From: Chlorobiota bacterium
Lineage (GTDB): Bacteria; Bacteroidota; Chlorobiia; Chlorobiales; Chlorobiaceae
DNA: 64,000 nucleotides
Assembly (NCBI GenBank): GCA_016868665.1
Contig: VGGK01000002.1
Coordinates: 43,663 to 107,662, forward strand
Direction: 5' to 3'
Under the pieces are notes generated by a model. The model had not been told where the DNA came from and ran no database searches. It saw only the letters and a list, made by a program, of their open reading frames with translations. Shown in pieces: positions 19,566 to 27,965 of the stretch; the first letter of the stretch is position 1, and each line of letters starts with the position of its first letter. The translations under genes were made by a program, and so were the position numbers.

Positions 19566-21023
19566 TTATCGTCTTCTTTCTGAAGAGCATTCAGGGATCG
19601 TTCCATGCGGAACAGGCCCGTTCAGAAACCGGGCAGTCTCCTCGAGACTCAGAACTCCCACGATGTTCGTGCCGTGGTGCGGTTCGACATGCACGTCGCC
19701 CCGATATACTTTTCCTGATACGAGCGCCTGTTCGAGCGCCTTGATTTTCCCGAACAGGCTGTATGCTGCCGACTGGGGTGTCGAACAGGAAACCGGCGGG
19801 TTTTTCCGGCCGTGCATGAAGTACCCGACCGGGAGGGTCGAGACGTCGGGGTACCCATGCCAATGGGTCATAGACGCCCCCTTTTCTTCAAGTATCCCGG
19901 GAAAAACCGCTCCGGGCATCAGAGTTTTCATAATGGACGCGATGAACGCATTGCCAAGTGCATGGGCAAGGATGGTGAAGGTATCGAACGAGGGCCTGCT
20001 TCCGGTTCCTTCCGGAAGCTCCGACGGTGTCTTGAGGTATGCTTTTCCCTGTTCGATTCCGATTTCGACAAGGTCGGTTTCGCAATTCAGCAAGTGCTTC
20101 CGGCATCCTGACCGGGTAGTGAGCACCCGTACGTCCGGCACAGGCACGAGCATTGTCCGATCCGCGATTCTGACCGGTACCCATCCCTGAACGCTTTCTC
20201 CCGCAGGTTTTGCAGGCTGGACGGTGACCGGAAGCTGTTTTGCAAAAAATCCGTAGCTCATGCCGCTGCGCTTGTCGAGATATCTCGCTACGATTTTCCG
20301 GTAAAAATCATTGCGGTATTCAAGCCCATCGGTCGATGTATGGGTAAGGAGACAGCTGTTTGAAGACCAGTTCCGGCTGCAGGCAAGAAAGTCACCGGCA
20401 GCGGCTCTGTACTGCGGACTGTTCAGGTGCAGTTCTCCAGTACGCAAGTCGAAATCCTCCGGTTTGGGAGGAACCACCTGGGCTGTCAGTTTCGGAACCA
20501 GGGTGTCGCGCACATCTTCTCTTGCGGGATCCGGACTGTCGAAGGTTGCAACCCCGCCGTTCATGGTGCAGATGGTCCATGACGTTCCGGTCACGAAGAT
20601 CAGTATGTGAACCATATCCCTTGCCAGACGCCGGACGATGGCGTCCAGTCTCTCCTGGGCCGTCGCATTCGGTTCAAGCGGCGGCGGTTCGTCGTAAATA
20701 CCGACGATGATGTTGTTATAGAGCGTCGAAACCCGGTTGATGGCAAGTTCACCGTCATGAAAGATGCCGGGCGCGAGGATGACCGTACCGGGGCTGAAGC
20801 GTCCGTTTACAAGCGATGTTTCTCCGTAAGTCTCTGTCGATATGCCGAGTTTCCGCATGGCCCGGACGAGTGCCTGCGTGAACCGTTCGAGCCTTGCGGT
20901 TATGGCTGTGGCGGGATAGAGCATGCACCGGAGATCTGCACACATGGCATCGATGGACAGAGGAGTCCGTTCCGGTATGCCGAGAATATCGCGGAGGACT
21001 GCAGGACTGACAGGGTGGCTCAT
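19566..21023 (-). CDS. Conserved-looking protein of unknown function, 485 residues
   Basis: I do not recognise this protein. It is long, uninterrupted, codon-typical of the neighbourhood and placed 32 bases after nadK on the same strand, so it is a real gene. No signal peptide, membrane segment, or well-known nucleotide-binding motif is evident. Notable spots are several cysteines scattered in the middle third, THWHGYPD near residue 380 and VEPHHGTNIVGVLSLEE about residue 447, a His-rich patch that could bind metal or form an active site (inference). Convergent with the KdsC-like gene, with eight bases between stop codons. Confidence 0.6.
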   Translation of the reverse strand: MSHPVSPAVLRDILGIPERTPLSIDAMCADLRCMLYPATAITARLERFTQALVRAMRKLGISTETYGETSLVNGRFSPGTVILAPGIFHDGELAINRVSTLYNNIIVGIYDEPPPLEPNATAQERLDAIVRRLARDMVHILIFVTGTSWTICTMNGGVATFDSPDPAREDVRDTLVPKLTAQVVPPKPEDFDLRTGELHLNSPQYRAAAGDFLACSRNWSSNSCLLTHTSTDGLEYRNDFYRKIVARYLDKRSGMSYGFFAKQLPVTVQPAKPAGESVQGWVPVRIADRTMLVPVPDVRVLTTRSGCRKHLLNCETDLVEIGIEQGKAYLKTPSELPEGTGSRPSFDTFTILAHALGNAFIASIMKTLMPGAVFPGILEEKGASMTHWHGYPDVSTLPVGYFMHGRKNPPVSCSTPQSAAYSLFGKIKALEQALVSGKVYRGDVHVEPHHGTNIVGVLSLEETARFLNGPVPHGTIPECSSERRR

Positions 21024-21055
21024 GAAGCGTTTTTTGCGGGGTGCGTTCGGATGGT

Positions 21056-21913
21056 TTACTGACCGGAGTTATGCTCGCGTCCCCAGAGCAGTTTTGTACG
21101 CAGAATTTCACAGTAATCCCTGCTTTCGTTGGCGACGAGATTGATGAGCGTATCCGATTTCTTAACCTTTACTGTCTCCTGCGGCAACAGCATTTTCGTG
21201 ATGCGACCGTCGCAGTTCAGAGGAAACTCTCCGGTTTGCGCATCGACCGATACCTCGATAATCTTTTCGTCGCTGATGACGATCGGTCTTACCGTCAGCA
21301 TATGCGGGCAGATCGGCGTTATGACGAAAACGCATGATTTGGGAGCGATGATAGGGCCTCCGGCTGACATGGAATATGCGGTGGAGCCGGTCGATGTCGC
21401 GATGATAATGCCGTCAGCCCGGTACGAACCGAGCAACTCTCCGTCAAGGCGAATGACGAATGTGGGAATTCGCGGGTAGGTTCCCTTTTCGATTACAACG
21501 TCGTTCAGCGCGCGCAGCCTCTGTTCCCGGCCGTCGATCGTCGTGACGGCTTCAAGCTGGGAGCGGTTGTGAATTGAGTAGGTTCCTCCAAGCACCTTTT
21601 CCACGGCAGGGAACATCTCGGCCTGGCTGAATTCGGTGAGGAATCCGAGATGCCCGACGTTGATGCCGATAACCGGTTTCGTTTCGGAATAGTGCGACGT
21701 GAAGAGGAGGGTTCCGTCGCCGCCGAGGGAAATGAACACGTCGCAAAGCCTGTTGAGATCGTCTATTTTCGCTGAAGGTCCGATGCCGAGTTTTTCTGCG
21801 GAAAGGGATTCCAGAACATAGCCGGCCTTGTGCCGGTCGAGCCAGCCGGTCAGTTCCTTAGCCAGAACCAGCGCCTCTCTGCGCTCCGTGTTGACGACGA
21901 TGCCGAATTTCAT
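21056..21913 (-). CDS. nadK: NAD kinase
   Basis: Phosphorylates NAD to NADP. 285 residues. Diagnostic motifs: [13 protein letters not shown] (GGDGT, about residues 64-76), [21 protein letters not shown], and the [15 protein letters not shown] stretch that binds the nicotinamide ribose. The ATG overlaps the tyrA stop codon by four bases (ATGA). It sits in a run of five same-strand genes (ruvX, pyrE, tyrA, nadK, unknown). Confidence 0.95.
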   Translation of the reverse strand: MKFGIVVNTERREALVLAKELTGWLDRHKAGYVLESLSAEKLGIGPSAKIDDLNRLCDVFISLGGDGTLLFTSHYSETKPVIGINVGHLGFLTEFSQAEMFPAVEKVLGGTYSIHNRSQLEAVTTIDGREQRLRALNDVVIEKGTYPRIPTFVIRLDGELLGSYRADGIIIATSTGSTAYSMSAGGPIIAPKSCVFVITPICPHMLTVRPIVISDEKIIEVSVDAQTGEFPLNCDGRITKMLLPQETVKVKKSDTLINLVANESRDYCEILRTKLLWGREHNSGQ

Positions 21914-22773
21914 TGTTTGTGGAGTTCCTTGAGGGTTTGGTACAACCTGTTTGCATTGCTGAATCTCGATGAAAGGGTCTGTGTGTCGAGGCTCCTCACC
22001 TCGTCGGCAAGCACATTCAGTTCGGTGGCGAACCGTTCAAGTTCATCGGCTATATTGGTGCTGTTCGTCTGTACGATATCGTTCCAGATCTCCCATGAAC
22101 TGCCGGAAAGCCTCGCCAGCGTGGCAAAACCCGGGCCCGCTGCTGCGATGTTCTTTTCGCAGTAGTTGACGAGCAGCGTGGAGATCAGTTGAGGAAGGTG
22201 GCTGATATTTGCCACGATCCTGTCATGCATTGCAGGGTCCATGACCATCGTTCTGCAGCCGACCGCAGCAAGCAGTGCAGACAATGCCCTTCCTTTCGGT
22301 TCATCGAGAAAGTTGCCGTTATCGCAGAGTATGAGGGTTTTCCCCCGGAGCAGTTCGGCGCTTGCGGCCCGGAAACCCTGCAACTCCCTTCCGGCCATGG
22401 GATGCATCCCTATGAACGGGATGCAGAGATCACGAGCTTTTTCGGCTATCATGGACTTGGTACTCGAAACGTCGGTGACCAGCACTGACGAGCCGGCTAA
22501 TGCCTTGATCTCGTCGAGCAGGGCGATGTTGACCTTTACGGGCGCAGAGAGGATGATCAGGTCGGCGTCATAGAGCTCGGTTTTGTCTGTTTCAAAACGG
22601 TCGAGTCCGCTGTCGAGCGCTTCCTGCCGTTCCTCTTCACTGAACAGGGGATCGTACCCCTTCATGAAGAGTGGCGAATCGTCATCGGAATGCGCCTTCC
22701 GGAAGGCCAGCATCATTGATGCGCCGATCAGCCCCAGGCCGACAAACGATATTGTCCTGATAACGGGTTGCAT
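21910..22773 (-). CDS. tyrA: Prephenate dehydrogenase
   Basis: NAD-dependent dehydrogenase of tyrosine synthesis. 287 residues: Rossmann motif [16 protein letters not shown] at residues 10-25, DVSSTKSMI and [15 protein letters not shown] with the catalytic His in HPMAG, then the helical C-terminal dimerisation domain. No chorismate-mutase or ACT domain is fused. The gene begins 13 bases after pyrE and ends in an ATGA overlap with nadK. Confidence 0.93.
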   Translation of the reverse strand: MQPVIRTISFVGLGLIGASMMLAFRKAHSDDDSPLFMKGYDPLFSEEERQEALDSGLDRFETDKTELYDADLIILSAPVKVNIALLDEIKALAGSSVLVTDVSSTKSMIAEKARDLCIPFIGMHPMAGRELQGFRAASAELLRGKTLILCDNGNFLDEPKGRALSALLAAVGCRTMVMDPAMHDRIVANISHLPQLISTLLVNYCEKNIAAAGPGFATLARLSGSSWEIWNDIVQTNSTNIADELERFATELNVLADEVRSLDTQTLSSRFSNANRLYQTLKELHKQ

Positions 22774-22785
22774 GGGTCAGACGCT

Positions 22786-23367
22786 TCAGTTCTGCCGGAT
22801 GGTTCTGCTTCCAGGCGCTTCAATCGGTATTCCGGCCTTGCAGAGCGGGCACTCTTCGGGATCGTAGCTGACCACGTCCATCGTCAGTACCGAGAACTGG
22901 TTTTCGGCGAGCCGGACTTTGCCGCTGCTGCGGTCTACCACCGATCCAACTCCTGCGAGCGTTGCTCCGGCCGCTTCGATGAGCGCGATTACTTCGGCTA
23001 CCGAGCCGCCTGTCGTGATGACATCCTCGATTACAAGCACCCGTTCGCCTTCAGCTATGCTGAATCCTCGGCGGATGGTCATGGCGCCGTCCTTTCGTTC
23101 AGCAAAGATCGTTTTCACGCCGAGCTGACGTCCTGCTTCAGTGCCAACCACAATCCCGCCGATTGCCGGCGATATTACGGTGCTGATTCCTGCATCCCTG
23201 AAATGCTCCGCTATCCGGCTGCAGATCAGCGAGAGGTGTTCGGGATGCTGCAGCACTTTTGCGCACTGGAAATAGGTATTGCTGTGGCGGCCTGAGGTGA
23301 GCCTGAAATGGCCTTCAAGCAGGGCGCCGGTAGACTTGAACACGGCAAGCATTGACTGGTTGCTCAT
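22786..23367 (-). CDS. pyrE: Orotate phosphoribosyltransferase
   Basis: Pyrimidine synthesis: orotate plus PRPP to OMP. 193 residues. PRPP-binding motif [18 protein letters not shown] in the second half; [17 protein letters not shown] near the N-terminus and the [13 protein letters not shown] flexible catalytic loop are typical. The C-terminal tail holds a CPLCKAG pair of cysteines, present in some bacterial PyrE relatives. Located between ruvX and tyrA on the same strand. Confidence 0.92.
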   Translation of the reverse strand: MSNQSMLAVFKSTGALLEGHFRLTSGRHSNTYFQCAKVLQHPEHLSLICSRIAEHFRDAGISTVISPAIGGIVVGTEAGRQLGVKTIFAERKDGAMTIRRGFSIAEGERVLVIEDVITTGGSVAEVIALIEAAGATLAGVGSVVDRSSGKVRLAENQFSVLTMDVVSYDPEECPLCKAGIPIEAPGSRTIRQN

Positions 23368-23457
23368 GGATCGATATTGGTTGATGATCGGGTATGTAAA
23401 CAGATAAAATACGGAAGCCTCGGTAAAAACGGCAAAAAAAACCCCCTTCGTCTGCGT

Positions 23458-23886
23458 TCAGCGGTGCGAATCGAGATATTCCTGCAGAATAACGCATGCC
23501 GCCGCGCTGTCAAGGCGCCCCTTTTTCTGTCGTTCTTTGCGGCTTATTCCCGATTTGGCAAGGATCCGCATTGCTTCGCGCGAAGAGCGGTGCTCGTTTA
23601 CCCGTTGAACCGGCACGGAGGGGAACGCGAGACGGAGATCGTCGATGAACCGGTCGACAACTCTGGTCATGGTATTTTCCGTTCCATCGTCGTTGAGCGG
23701 ATATCCTACAAGGATGATGCCGATTTCACCGGCGTTATCCATTGCCGAAAGTTTTGCCAAAAGCTCGTCATGCGAGCATGTGCCGCCAGGCTGGGCAAAG
23801 AGCCCGAGAGGATCGGTCCATGCAAGCCCGATGCGCTTTGTTCCAAAGTCTATGGCAGCGATTCTTTTTTTCTGTTGCAGGATCAT
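23458..23886 (-). CDS. ruvX: RuvX/YqgF family putative Holliday-junction resolvase
   Basis: RNase H-fold nuclease; in other bacteria YqgF/RuvX is implicated in pre-16S rRNA processing and in junction resolution. 142 residues. N-terminal IAAIDFGTKRIGLAWTDPLG with catalytic Asp, GYPLNDDGTEN, VNEHRSSREA and the C-terminal RLDSAAACVILQEYL with the last acidic residue (LDSAAA) match the family. First gene of the minus-strand run that continues with pyrE 90 bases downstream. Its promoter must lie in the 242-base AT-rich gap shared with the divergent sqr gene. Confidence 0.9.
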   Translation of the reverse strand: MILQQKKRIAAIDFGTKRIGLAWTDPLGLFAQPGGTCSHDELLAKLSAMDNAGEIGIILVGYPLNDDGTENTMTRVVDRFIDDLRLAFPSVPVQRVNEHRSSREAMRILAKSGISRKERQKKGRLDSAAACVILQEYLDSHR

Positions 23887-24128
23887 GCGGCCTGTTTTGC
23901 GAATTAATATTAATTTATGGTTGTACTAAATAACGCTGGATTTCCAGGGAATTCAACTACATGTATATTTCGTTAATAGCGTGTATGATGCGTGTTAAAA
24001 TATAGCATATGCTCAATATTCTTGTATAACTGCTTGGCTATATGGCATTTTGGTATTAATTTTGCCTGTTCTTTTCATGAAGCCCGAGGGGGCTGCAATA
24101 AAAACAAGTATAACGGGAGAGCAACACT
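23887..24128. promoter_or_regulatory. Divergent regulatory region, ruvX / sqr-family gene
   Basis: 242 AT-rich bases with no gene. Beside ruvX lies the 14-base perfect palindrome AATTAATATTAATT (23902-23915), a possible operator or promoter element. A short hairpin AGCCC/GGGCT (about 24081-24094) precedes the flavoprotein gene. The ribosome site is GGGAGAG at 24115-24121, eight bases before its ATG, a strong site that fits an abundant protein. I cannot assign -35/-10 boxes with confidence. Confidence 0.5.
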
Positions 24129-25562
24129 ATGGCAAAGGTTGTTATTATAGGTGCAGGTTTCGCGGGCCATACTGCGGCGATGTACCTTGGCGATGCGATA
24201 GGTCGGGAACATGAAATAACGGTTGTCCACAAATTCGATTATTTCGGCTTCGTGCCTTCATGGGTCTGGCTCGGCATCGATGCCGTGAAACCGGAACACA
24301 CTATCTTCAAGTTAAAGCCGATTTACGACAAATTCAATGTGAACTTCGTTCAGGGTTCGGTAACTGCGGTGCATCCCGATGAGAACTACATAGTCCTTGA
24401 TCAGGCAAACGATGCCGGTCCGGCAAGCCTCGAATACGACTACCTGATCATCGCGACCGGCGCGCATATGAATTACGACGCTACTCCGGGCCTCGGACCG
24501 AAAAAATTCACCCAGTCGATCTGCCACTACGATACCGCCATCCAGGCGCGTGATGCCTACCTGCAGTCGGTGGAGCGCATGAAGCGCGGAGAGCGCCAGA
24601 AACTGGTGATCGGAACCGGACATCCGCTTGCGGCATGCCAGGGAGCGGCTTTCGAGTACATTACCAACATCCATCATGATCTTTCCGAGAGGGGTATCAG
24701 GGACAAGGCAGACCTCATCTATCTTACCAATGAGCCTGAAATAGGCGATTTTGGCGTAGGCGGCATCAACGTGGTCAAGCAGGGAGGAAGGATCGCTCGC
24801 GGCGGCGATCTTATCGAGGACGCCATGGACGAGTTCGGTATCGAGAAAGCGATCCGCAGGGGAGTCAAAGAGGTCGATGCCAAGAAGGTTTACTGGGAAG
24901 ACTTCGAAGGCAACTACGGCGAAACCGGTTACGATTTCGCCATGCTCATTCCCCAGTCGCGTGGAGTTACGTTCAAGTTTTTCGACAAGGATGGCCAGGA
25001 TATTTCCTCGAAGGTCTGCAACCCGGGCGGATTCGTGTTCGCTGACGGGATTTACGGGCTCAAGTACGACGAACTGGTGAAGAATCCCAATGCATGGCCT
25101 GCACAGTACAACAATCCGACCTACAAGAACATCTTCGCTGCAGGTATCGCGTTTGCGCCTCCCGGTCCGATTTCCGTGCCGCATACGACCAAGAACGGCA
25201 CCCAGATCATTCCCGGCGCACCGAGAACAGGCATGATTTCCGGCGTGATCGGCAGGGTCGTGGCATTCAACGTCATCGACATGATCAGGACCGGACGCAT
25301 GACGCACCGCGAGCGCATGTCCGAAATGCTTGCCGTCTGTATCGCCTCGAACGGCAAGTCGCTCTGGAACGGTTCCGCCATCGTGATGATCATTTATCCG
25401 GTCGTGCCCGACCATACCCGCTACGACAACAAGGAGGGACGCGACATGTTCGTTACCAAAGTGGAACGCGGTATTTCCGGTGCATGGCTCAAGCAGATGG
25501 TGGAGACCACCTTCATGCACAAGTTCAGAGGACGTATCGGATGGCAGTTTATTCCGGAATAA
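24129..25562 (+). CDS. Sulfide:quinone oxidoreductase-family flavoprotein
   Basis: FAD disulfide-oxidoreductase-fold protein related to sulfide:quinone reductase and flavocytochrome c sulfide dehydrogenase; expected on the membrane, passing electrons from sulfide to quinone. 477 residues. FAD motif GAGFAGHTA at 8-16, LIIATGA at about 106-112, [12 protein letters not shown] at 336-347 near the second FAD site. Cysteines are C132, C170, C297 and C404. C132 and C170 fit the first two conserved SQR cysteines; the third, normally in a GVCVAIPP context, is replaced here (GIAFAPP). So the subtype and even sulfide activity are uncertain; green sulfur bacteria carry several diverged SQR paralogues. 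Followed by a 38-codon gene and a terminator. Confidence 0.8.
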   Translation: MAKVVIIGAGFAGHTAAMYLGDAIGREHEITVVHKFDYFGFVPSWVWLGIDAVKPEHTIFKLKPIYDKFNVNFVQGSVTAVHPDENYIVLDQANDAGPASLEYDYLIIATGAHMNYDATPGLGPKKFTQSICHYDTAIQARDAYLQSVERMKRGERQKLVIGTGHPLAACQGAAFEYITNIHHDLSERGIRDKADLIYLTNEPEIGDFGVGGINVVKQGGRIARGGDLIEDAMDEFGIEKAIRRGVKEVDAKKVYWEDFEGNYGETGYDFAMLIPQSRGVTFKFFDKDGQDISSKVCNPGGFVFADGIYGLKYDELVKNPNAWPAQYNNPTYKNIFAAGIAFAPPGPISVPHTTKNGTQIIPGAPRTGMISGVIGRVVAFNVIDMIRTGRMTHRERMSEMLAVCIASNGKSLWNGSAIVMIIYPVVPDHTRYDNKEGRDMFVTKVERGISGAWLKQMVETTFMHKFRGRIGWQFIPE

Positions 25563-25586
25563 CCGGCGCCTGAGAGAATTCAATCA

Positions 25587-25610
25587 ATGACAAAATGCGA
25601 TAACCCATGA
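25587..25610 (+). other. Possible 7-codon leader peptide overlapping the next small gene
   Basis: ATG-ACA-AAA-TGC-GAT-AAC-CCA-TGA encodes MTKCDNP; its TGA overlaps the ATG of the 38-codon gene at 25607 in an ATGA junction. A GAGAG element lies about nine bases upstream and could serve as ribosome site, which the 38-codon gene itself lacks. Such coupling is plausible but an open frame this short occurs easily by chance. Confidence 0.25.
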
Positions 25611-25723
25611 GGCCTACATCGTTTGACAAATTTCTGATGCGCTGCAGAATTTACCAGCTCTGGCGCTTTGTCGTGCTGAACATCAAGATTCTTAAAGCCG
25701 TTCACCACGAAAAGACGTCCTGA
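25607..25723 (+). CDS. Small basic 38-residue protein in the sqr transcription unit
   Basis: Too short for usual gene callers. The frame begins MRPTSFDKFLMRC, continues with a hydrophobic/aromatic stretch (YQLWRFVVLNIKILKAV) and ends HHEKTS. It is bounded upstream by an in-frame TAA six bases before the ATG. It lies 44 bases after the flavoprotein stop and before a strong terminator at 25768-25807, so it is in the same transcript. The centre could form one amphipathic or membrane-surface helix flanked by basic residues; a role as a membrane anchor or small subunit of the flavoprotein is inference only. Protein-like composition and position, not homology, support it. Confidence 0.5.
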   Translation: MRPTSFDKFLMRCRIYQLWRFVVLNIKILKAVHHEKTS

Positions 25724-25767
25724 ATAGTCGGTACTTCGTTAGTATTGCGCTATTGTTTGTGTTTTAT

Positions 25768-25807
25768 AATGCCTGTTTTCCACTATGGGAATTCAGGCAT
25801 TTTTTTT
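25768..25807 (+). terminator. Rho-independent terminator of the sqr-family unit
   Basis: AATGCCTG (25768-25775) pairs perfectly with CAGGCATT (25794-25801), with an extra TTCC/GGAA pairing toward the loop, and eight T residues follow. It lies after the 38-codon gene, marking the end of the transcript that starts with the flavoprotein. Confidence 0.85.
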
Positions 25808-25916
25808 AAACTTTGTATACAGCAGAAATAGCGTATTGTTGGGGCTGTTGTTTTGGGGAGTATCGGGTTTCTTCTGTTTTCCCTGTTCTTATAATTCACA
25901 AACCCTTACGACAAAC

Positions 25917-26309
25917 ATGAAATCATTTCTTCGTTTATTGCCGGGCGTTATTCTTGCGGCAGGGACGCTTTTCGTGAGCGCGCCTGCAGAAGCTAAATGG
26001 GATAATCACGATGACAGGCGGGGCTCTCTGGTCTGGAGGGGTCGTGTCGACGATAAGGTCGATCTTTATATTCGTGACCGTTCCGTCAGAGCGATGGTTG
26101 TTTCCGGACGACGCGTGGAGAACCAGAGGTACGATTTCGATGGACGCCTTCCGAGGCGTACCGAGTATGTCAGACTGGAAAAGATCAGGGGGCGTGGAGC
26201 CGCATATGTTCGTCAGCAGCCGAGAAGCTCAAACAATTATACCGCAATAGTGCGGATATATGACCCGCTTGGAGGCGCCGCTCCTTATCGGTTAAGAATG
26301 AAATGGTGA
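25917..26309 (+). CDS. Small secreted protein of unknown function
   Basis: 130 residues from the ATG giving MKSFLRLLPG; a 44-codon upstream extension starting at 25785 runs through the preceding terminator region and is rejected. The N-terminal signal peptide (hydrophobic about residues 8-22, probable cleavage after AEA at about 26) is followed by an arginine-rich mature domain beginning KWDNHDD with WRGRVDDKVDLYIRDR, LPRRTEYVRLEKIRGRG and TAIVRIYDPLGGAAPYRL. I have an impression of similar small periplasmic proteins of unknown function in other phyla (beta-rich, WRG.VDD motif), unverified. Ends before a large shared terminator. Confidence 0.65.
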   Translation: MKSFLRLLPGVILAAGTLFVSAPAEAKWDNHDDRRGSLVWRGRVDDKVDLYIRDRSVRAMVVSGRRVENQRYDFDGRLPRRTEYVRLEKIRGRGAAYVRQQPRSSNNYTAIVRIYDPLGGAAPYRLRMKW

Positions 26310-26332
26310 ATTTTATGACCGAATGCGGTTTA

Positions 26333-26397
26333 TTGCTTTACCGTAAACAAAAAAGAGCCCCGGTTTCAGGGGCTCTTTTTTGTTTACGGTAAAGCAA
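26333..26397. terminator. Bidirectional terminator with 29-base perfect arms
   Basis: The left arm 26333-26361 (begins TTGCTTTACC, ends GAGCCCC) is exactly complementary to 26369-26397, with a 7-base loop (GGTTTCA). The centre GAGCCCC/GGGGCTC followed by TTTTTTG is a classic rho-independent hairpin in both directions, and the arms extend another 15 bases beyond what termination needs. It separates the small secreted-protein gene (plus) from the stop codon of the convergent psrC-like gene, three bases away. Confidence 0.9.
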
Positions 26398-26400
26398 GGC

Positions 26401-27396
26401 CTATACGAAGGTATGGTAGGTCTGGCCGGCAAAAACGATCAGGAACCGTAACACCAGACCACCGAGAAGCACCATGACAGGCGCCACGTTAGGAAATCTG
26501 ATATGCACGCCTGCCGCTTCGAGGAATTCGAGCAGCAGAGGAACCACGAGCCCTGCGGCAATGAAAATGCCCCAGAACCAGAACATGTAGGACATACCGG
26601 CAAGGTTTACGTCGCCCGTAATCAGGTGCATCATGGCGCCGTGGCTGTTTGCCGAACCGGTAAGGCCGCCGAGGACGAAAAGACCTACCGTCATGAGTTC
26701 TATCCAGATGGCGTTCGCGTCGATCATGCTGTAGATCGGTTTTTCGTCCTTCGGGGCAAGCAGCAGCATGAGTGCAGCCGCGGCGGATATTCCCGATACG
26801 AGAAAGAGCATGCCGAGGATGGAGCTCGACCAGAGCGGGCGCGCAGAGAAGAACGAAAGCAGTATGCCGGTGTAAATGCCGATTCCTACGCCGATATGGG
26901 CGTTCATCAGCGCCACGATGGTCATGTGGTTTTCTGTCCAGTCGATCACCCTGTTCACCAGTTCAATGTTCATATCCCGCAACTGCCGCTTGTTGACGAG
27001 CATGGCCTGCAGAATAGCGAGCGGGAAAAAAGCGATGAGGATCCAGCTGCCGGCCGACATAGGAGATGTGGGCTGTATCGTGGTGTAGAATGCCCAGACA
27101 TAAAGGGGGTGGGCAAGGTCGAGAAAGAGAAAGAGCATGCCGATGCCGAGCAGCGTGGGTGAAAGAATCGAACCGATACGGACTGCGAGGCAGGGACATC
27201 CGTTGCCTTCATCACGGGGTCCTATACCGAATTTTCTTTTCAGCACGATCATGACCGAGGTGATCACGAGCAGTCCGCCGGCGATGCCGCCGAGAAAGAG
27301 GTAGAGAGGAATGTGCCACTCCCAGATGTGCAGGTGGGGCACCACATTGGGATTGAGTTTCGTCGAGACGATCTCGTTTACTGCTGTTGCCAACAT
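26401..27396 (-). CDS. Polysulfide-reductase-like membrane subunit (NrfD/PsrC family)
   Basis: Integral membrane quinone-interacting subunit of a PsrABC-type complex. 331 residues, rich in hydrophobic helices (about eight to nine segments), beginning with a periplasm-side segment and [18 protein letters not shown], the NrfD signature start. It would exchange electrons between the menaquinone pool and the iron-sulfur subunit. It begins two bases after the psrB-like stop with a GGAG ribosome site, and is the last gene of the psrA-B-C operon. Function direction (polysulfide reduction or sulfur-compound oxidation) cannot be read from the sequence. Confidence 0.85.
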   Translation of the reverse strand: MLATAVNEIVSTKLNPNVVPHLHIWEWHIPLYLFLGGIAGGLLVITSVMIVLKRKFGIGPRDEGNGCPCLAVRIGSILSPTLLGIGMLFLFLDLAHPLYVWAFYTTIQPTSPMSAGSWILIAFFPLAILQAMLVNKRQLRDMNIELVNRVIDWTENHMTIVALMNAHIGVGIGIYTGILLSFFSARPLWSSSILGMLFLVSGISAAAALMLLLAPKDEKPIYSMIDANAIWIELMTVGLFVLGGLTGSANSHGAMMHLITGDVNLAGMSYMFWFWGIFIAAGLVVPLLLEFLEAAGVHIRFPNVAPVMVLLGGLVLRFLIVFAGQTYHTFV

Positions 27397-27398
27397 AA

Positions 27399-27965
27399 TT
27401 ACGCTCCGGGTTTATTGCTTGCGGAAATCCATCGCAGGTTCGGTTCCGTTCCTGCATGTTCTTTCTGGCGGTAAACGACCTTACCGCTCAACAATTGTTT
27501 TGTCTTCTGGTCAATATTGTTGAAATCGACCAGATTCAGGCTGCCGGTCGGGCAGATGGAAACGCAGGCGGTTTCAAGGCCCTGTTTGATGCGGTGCTGG
27601 CAGAGCGAGCACTTGTCCGCGAACCCTTCGGGATTAACGAATCGGGCATCATACGGGCAGGCGGCCAGGCAGGCCTTGCATCCGGTACAGATCGACCTGT
27701 TGATCTGTACCGTACCGTCTTCGGCATAGTGGGACGCCCTGGTCGGACAGTAGGTGACGCAGGGGGCATTGTCGCAATGCTGGCAGCGTTCCGAACGGTT
27801 CTCCATGGTGAGTTTCGGGTATTCTCCGCCAGTCTCCTGCACAACCCAGTCACGGCAGTATCCTTCAGGTACGTTGTTCTCCTGCTTGCAGGCATAGACA
27901 CAGGCAGAACAGGCGACACATACCCGGGTGTCTATAACCATTCCATAGTTTTTCTTGTTGCTCAC
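27399..27965 (-). CDS. Four-cluster ferredoxin subunit of the PSR-like complex (PsrB/DmsB type)
   Basis: Electron-transfer subunit with four [4Fe-4S] clusters. 188 residues. Cysteine groups in order: [47 protein letters not shown] and [17 protein letters not shown] with CPTG, 16 cysteines in all. There is no Tat signal; by analogy it rides out with the Tat-exported catalytic subunit. Its GTG start overlaps the stop of the psrA-like gene (GTGA), and psrC-like follows by two bases. Confidence 0.9.
   Translation of the reverse strand: MSNKKNYGMVIDTRVCVACSACVYACKQENNVPEGYCRDWVVQETGGEYPKLTMENRSERCQHCDNAPCVTYCPTRASHYAEDGTVQINRSICTGCKACLAACPYDARFVNPEGFADKCSLCQHRIKQGLETACVSICPTGSLNLVDFNNIDQKTKQLLSGKVVYRQKEHAGTEPNLRWISASNKPGA

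Noticed and set aside
24312..25583. 423-codon open frame antisense to the SQR-family gene
   Set aside because: Shadow frame; composition not protein-like and the plus-strand gene is certain.
25785..25916. 44-codon N-terminal extension of the small secreted protein
   Set aside because: Starts inside the preceding terminator and would block the signal peptide.
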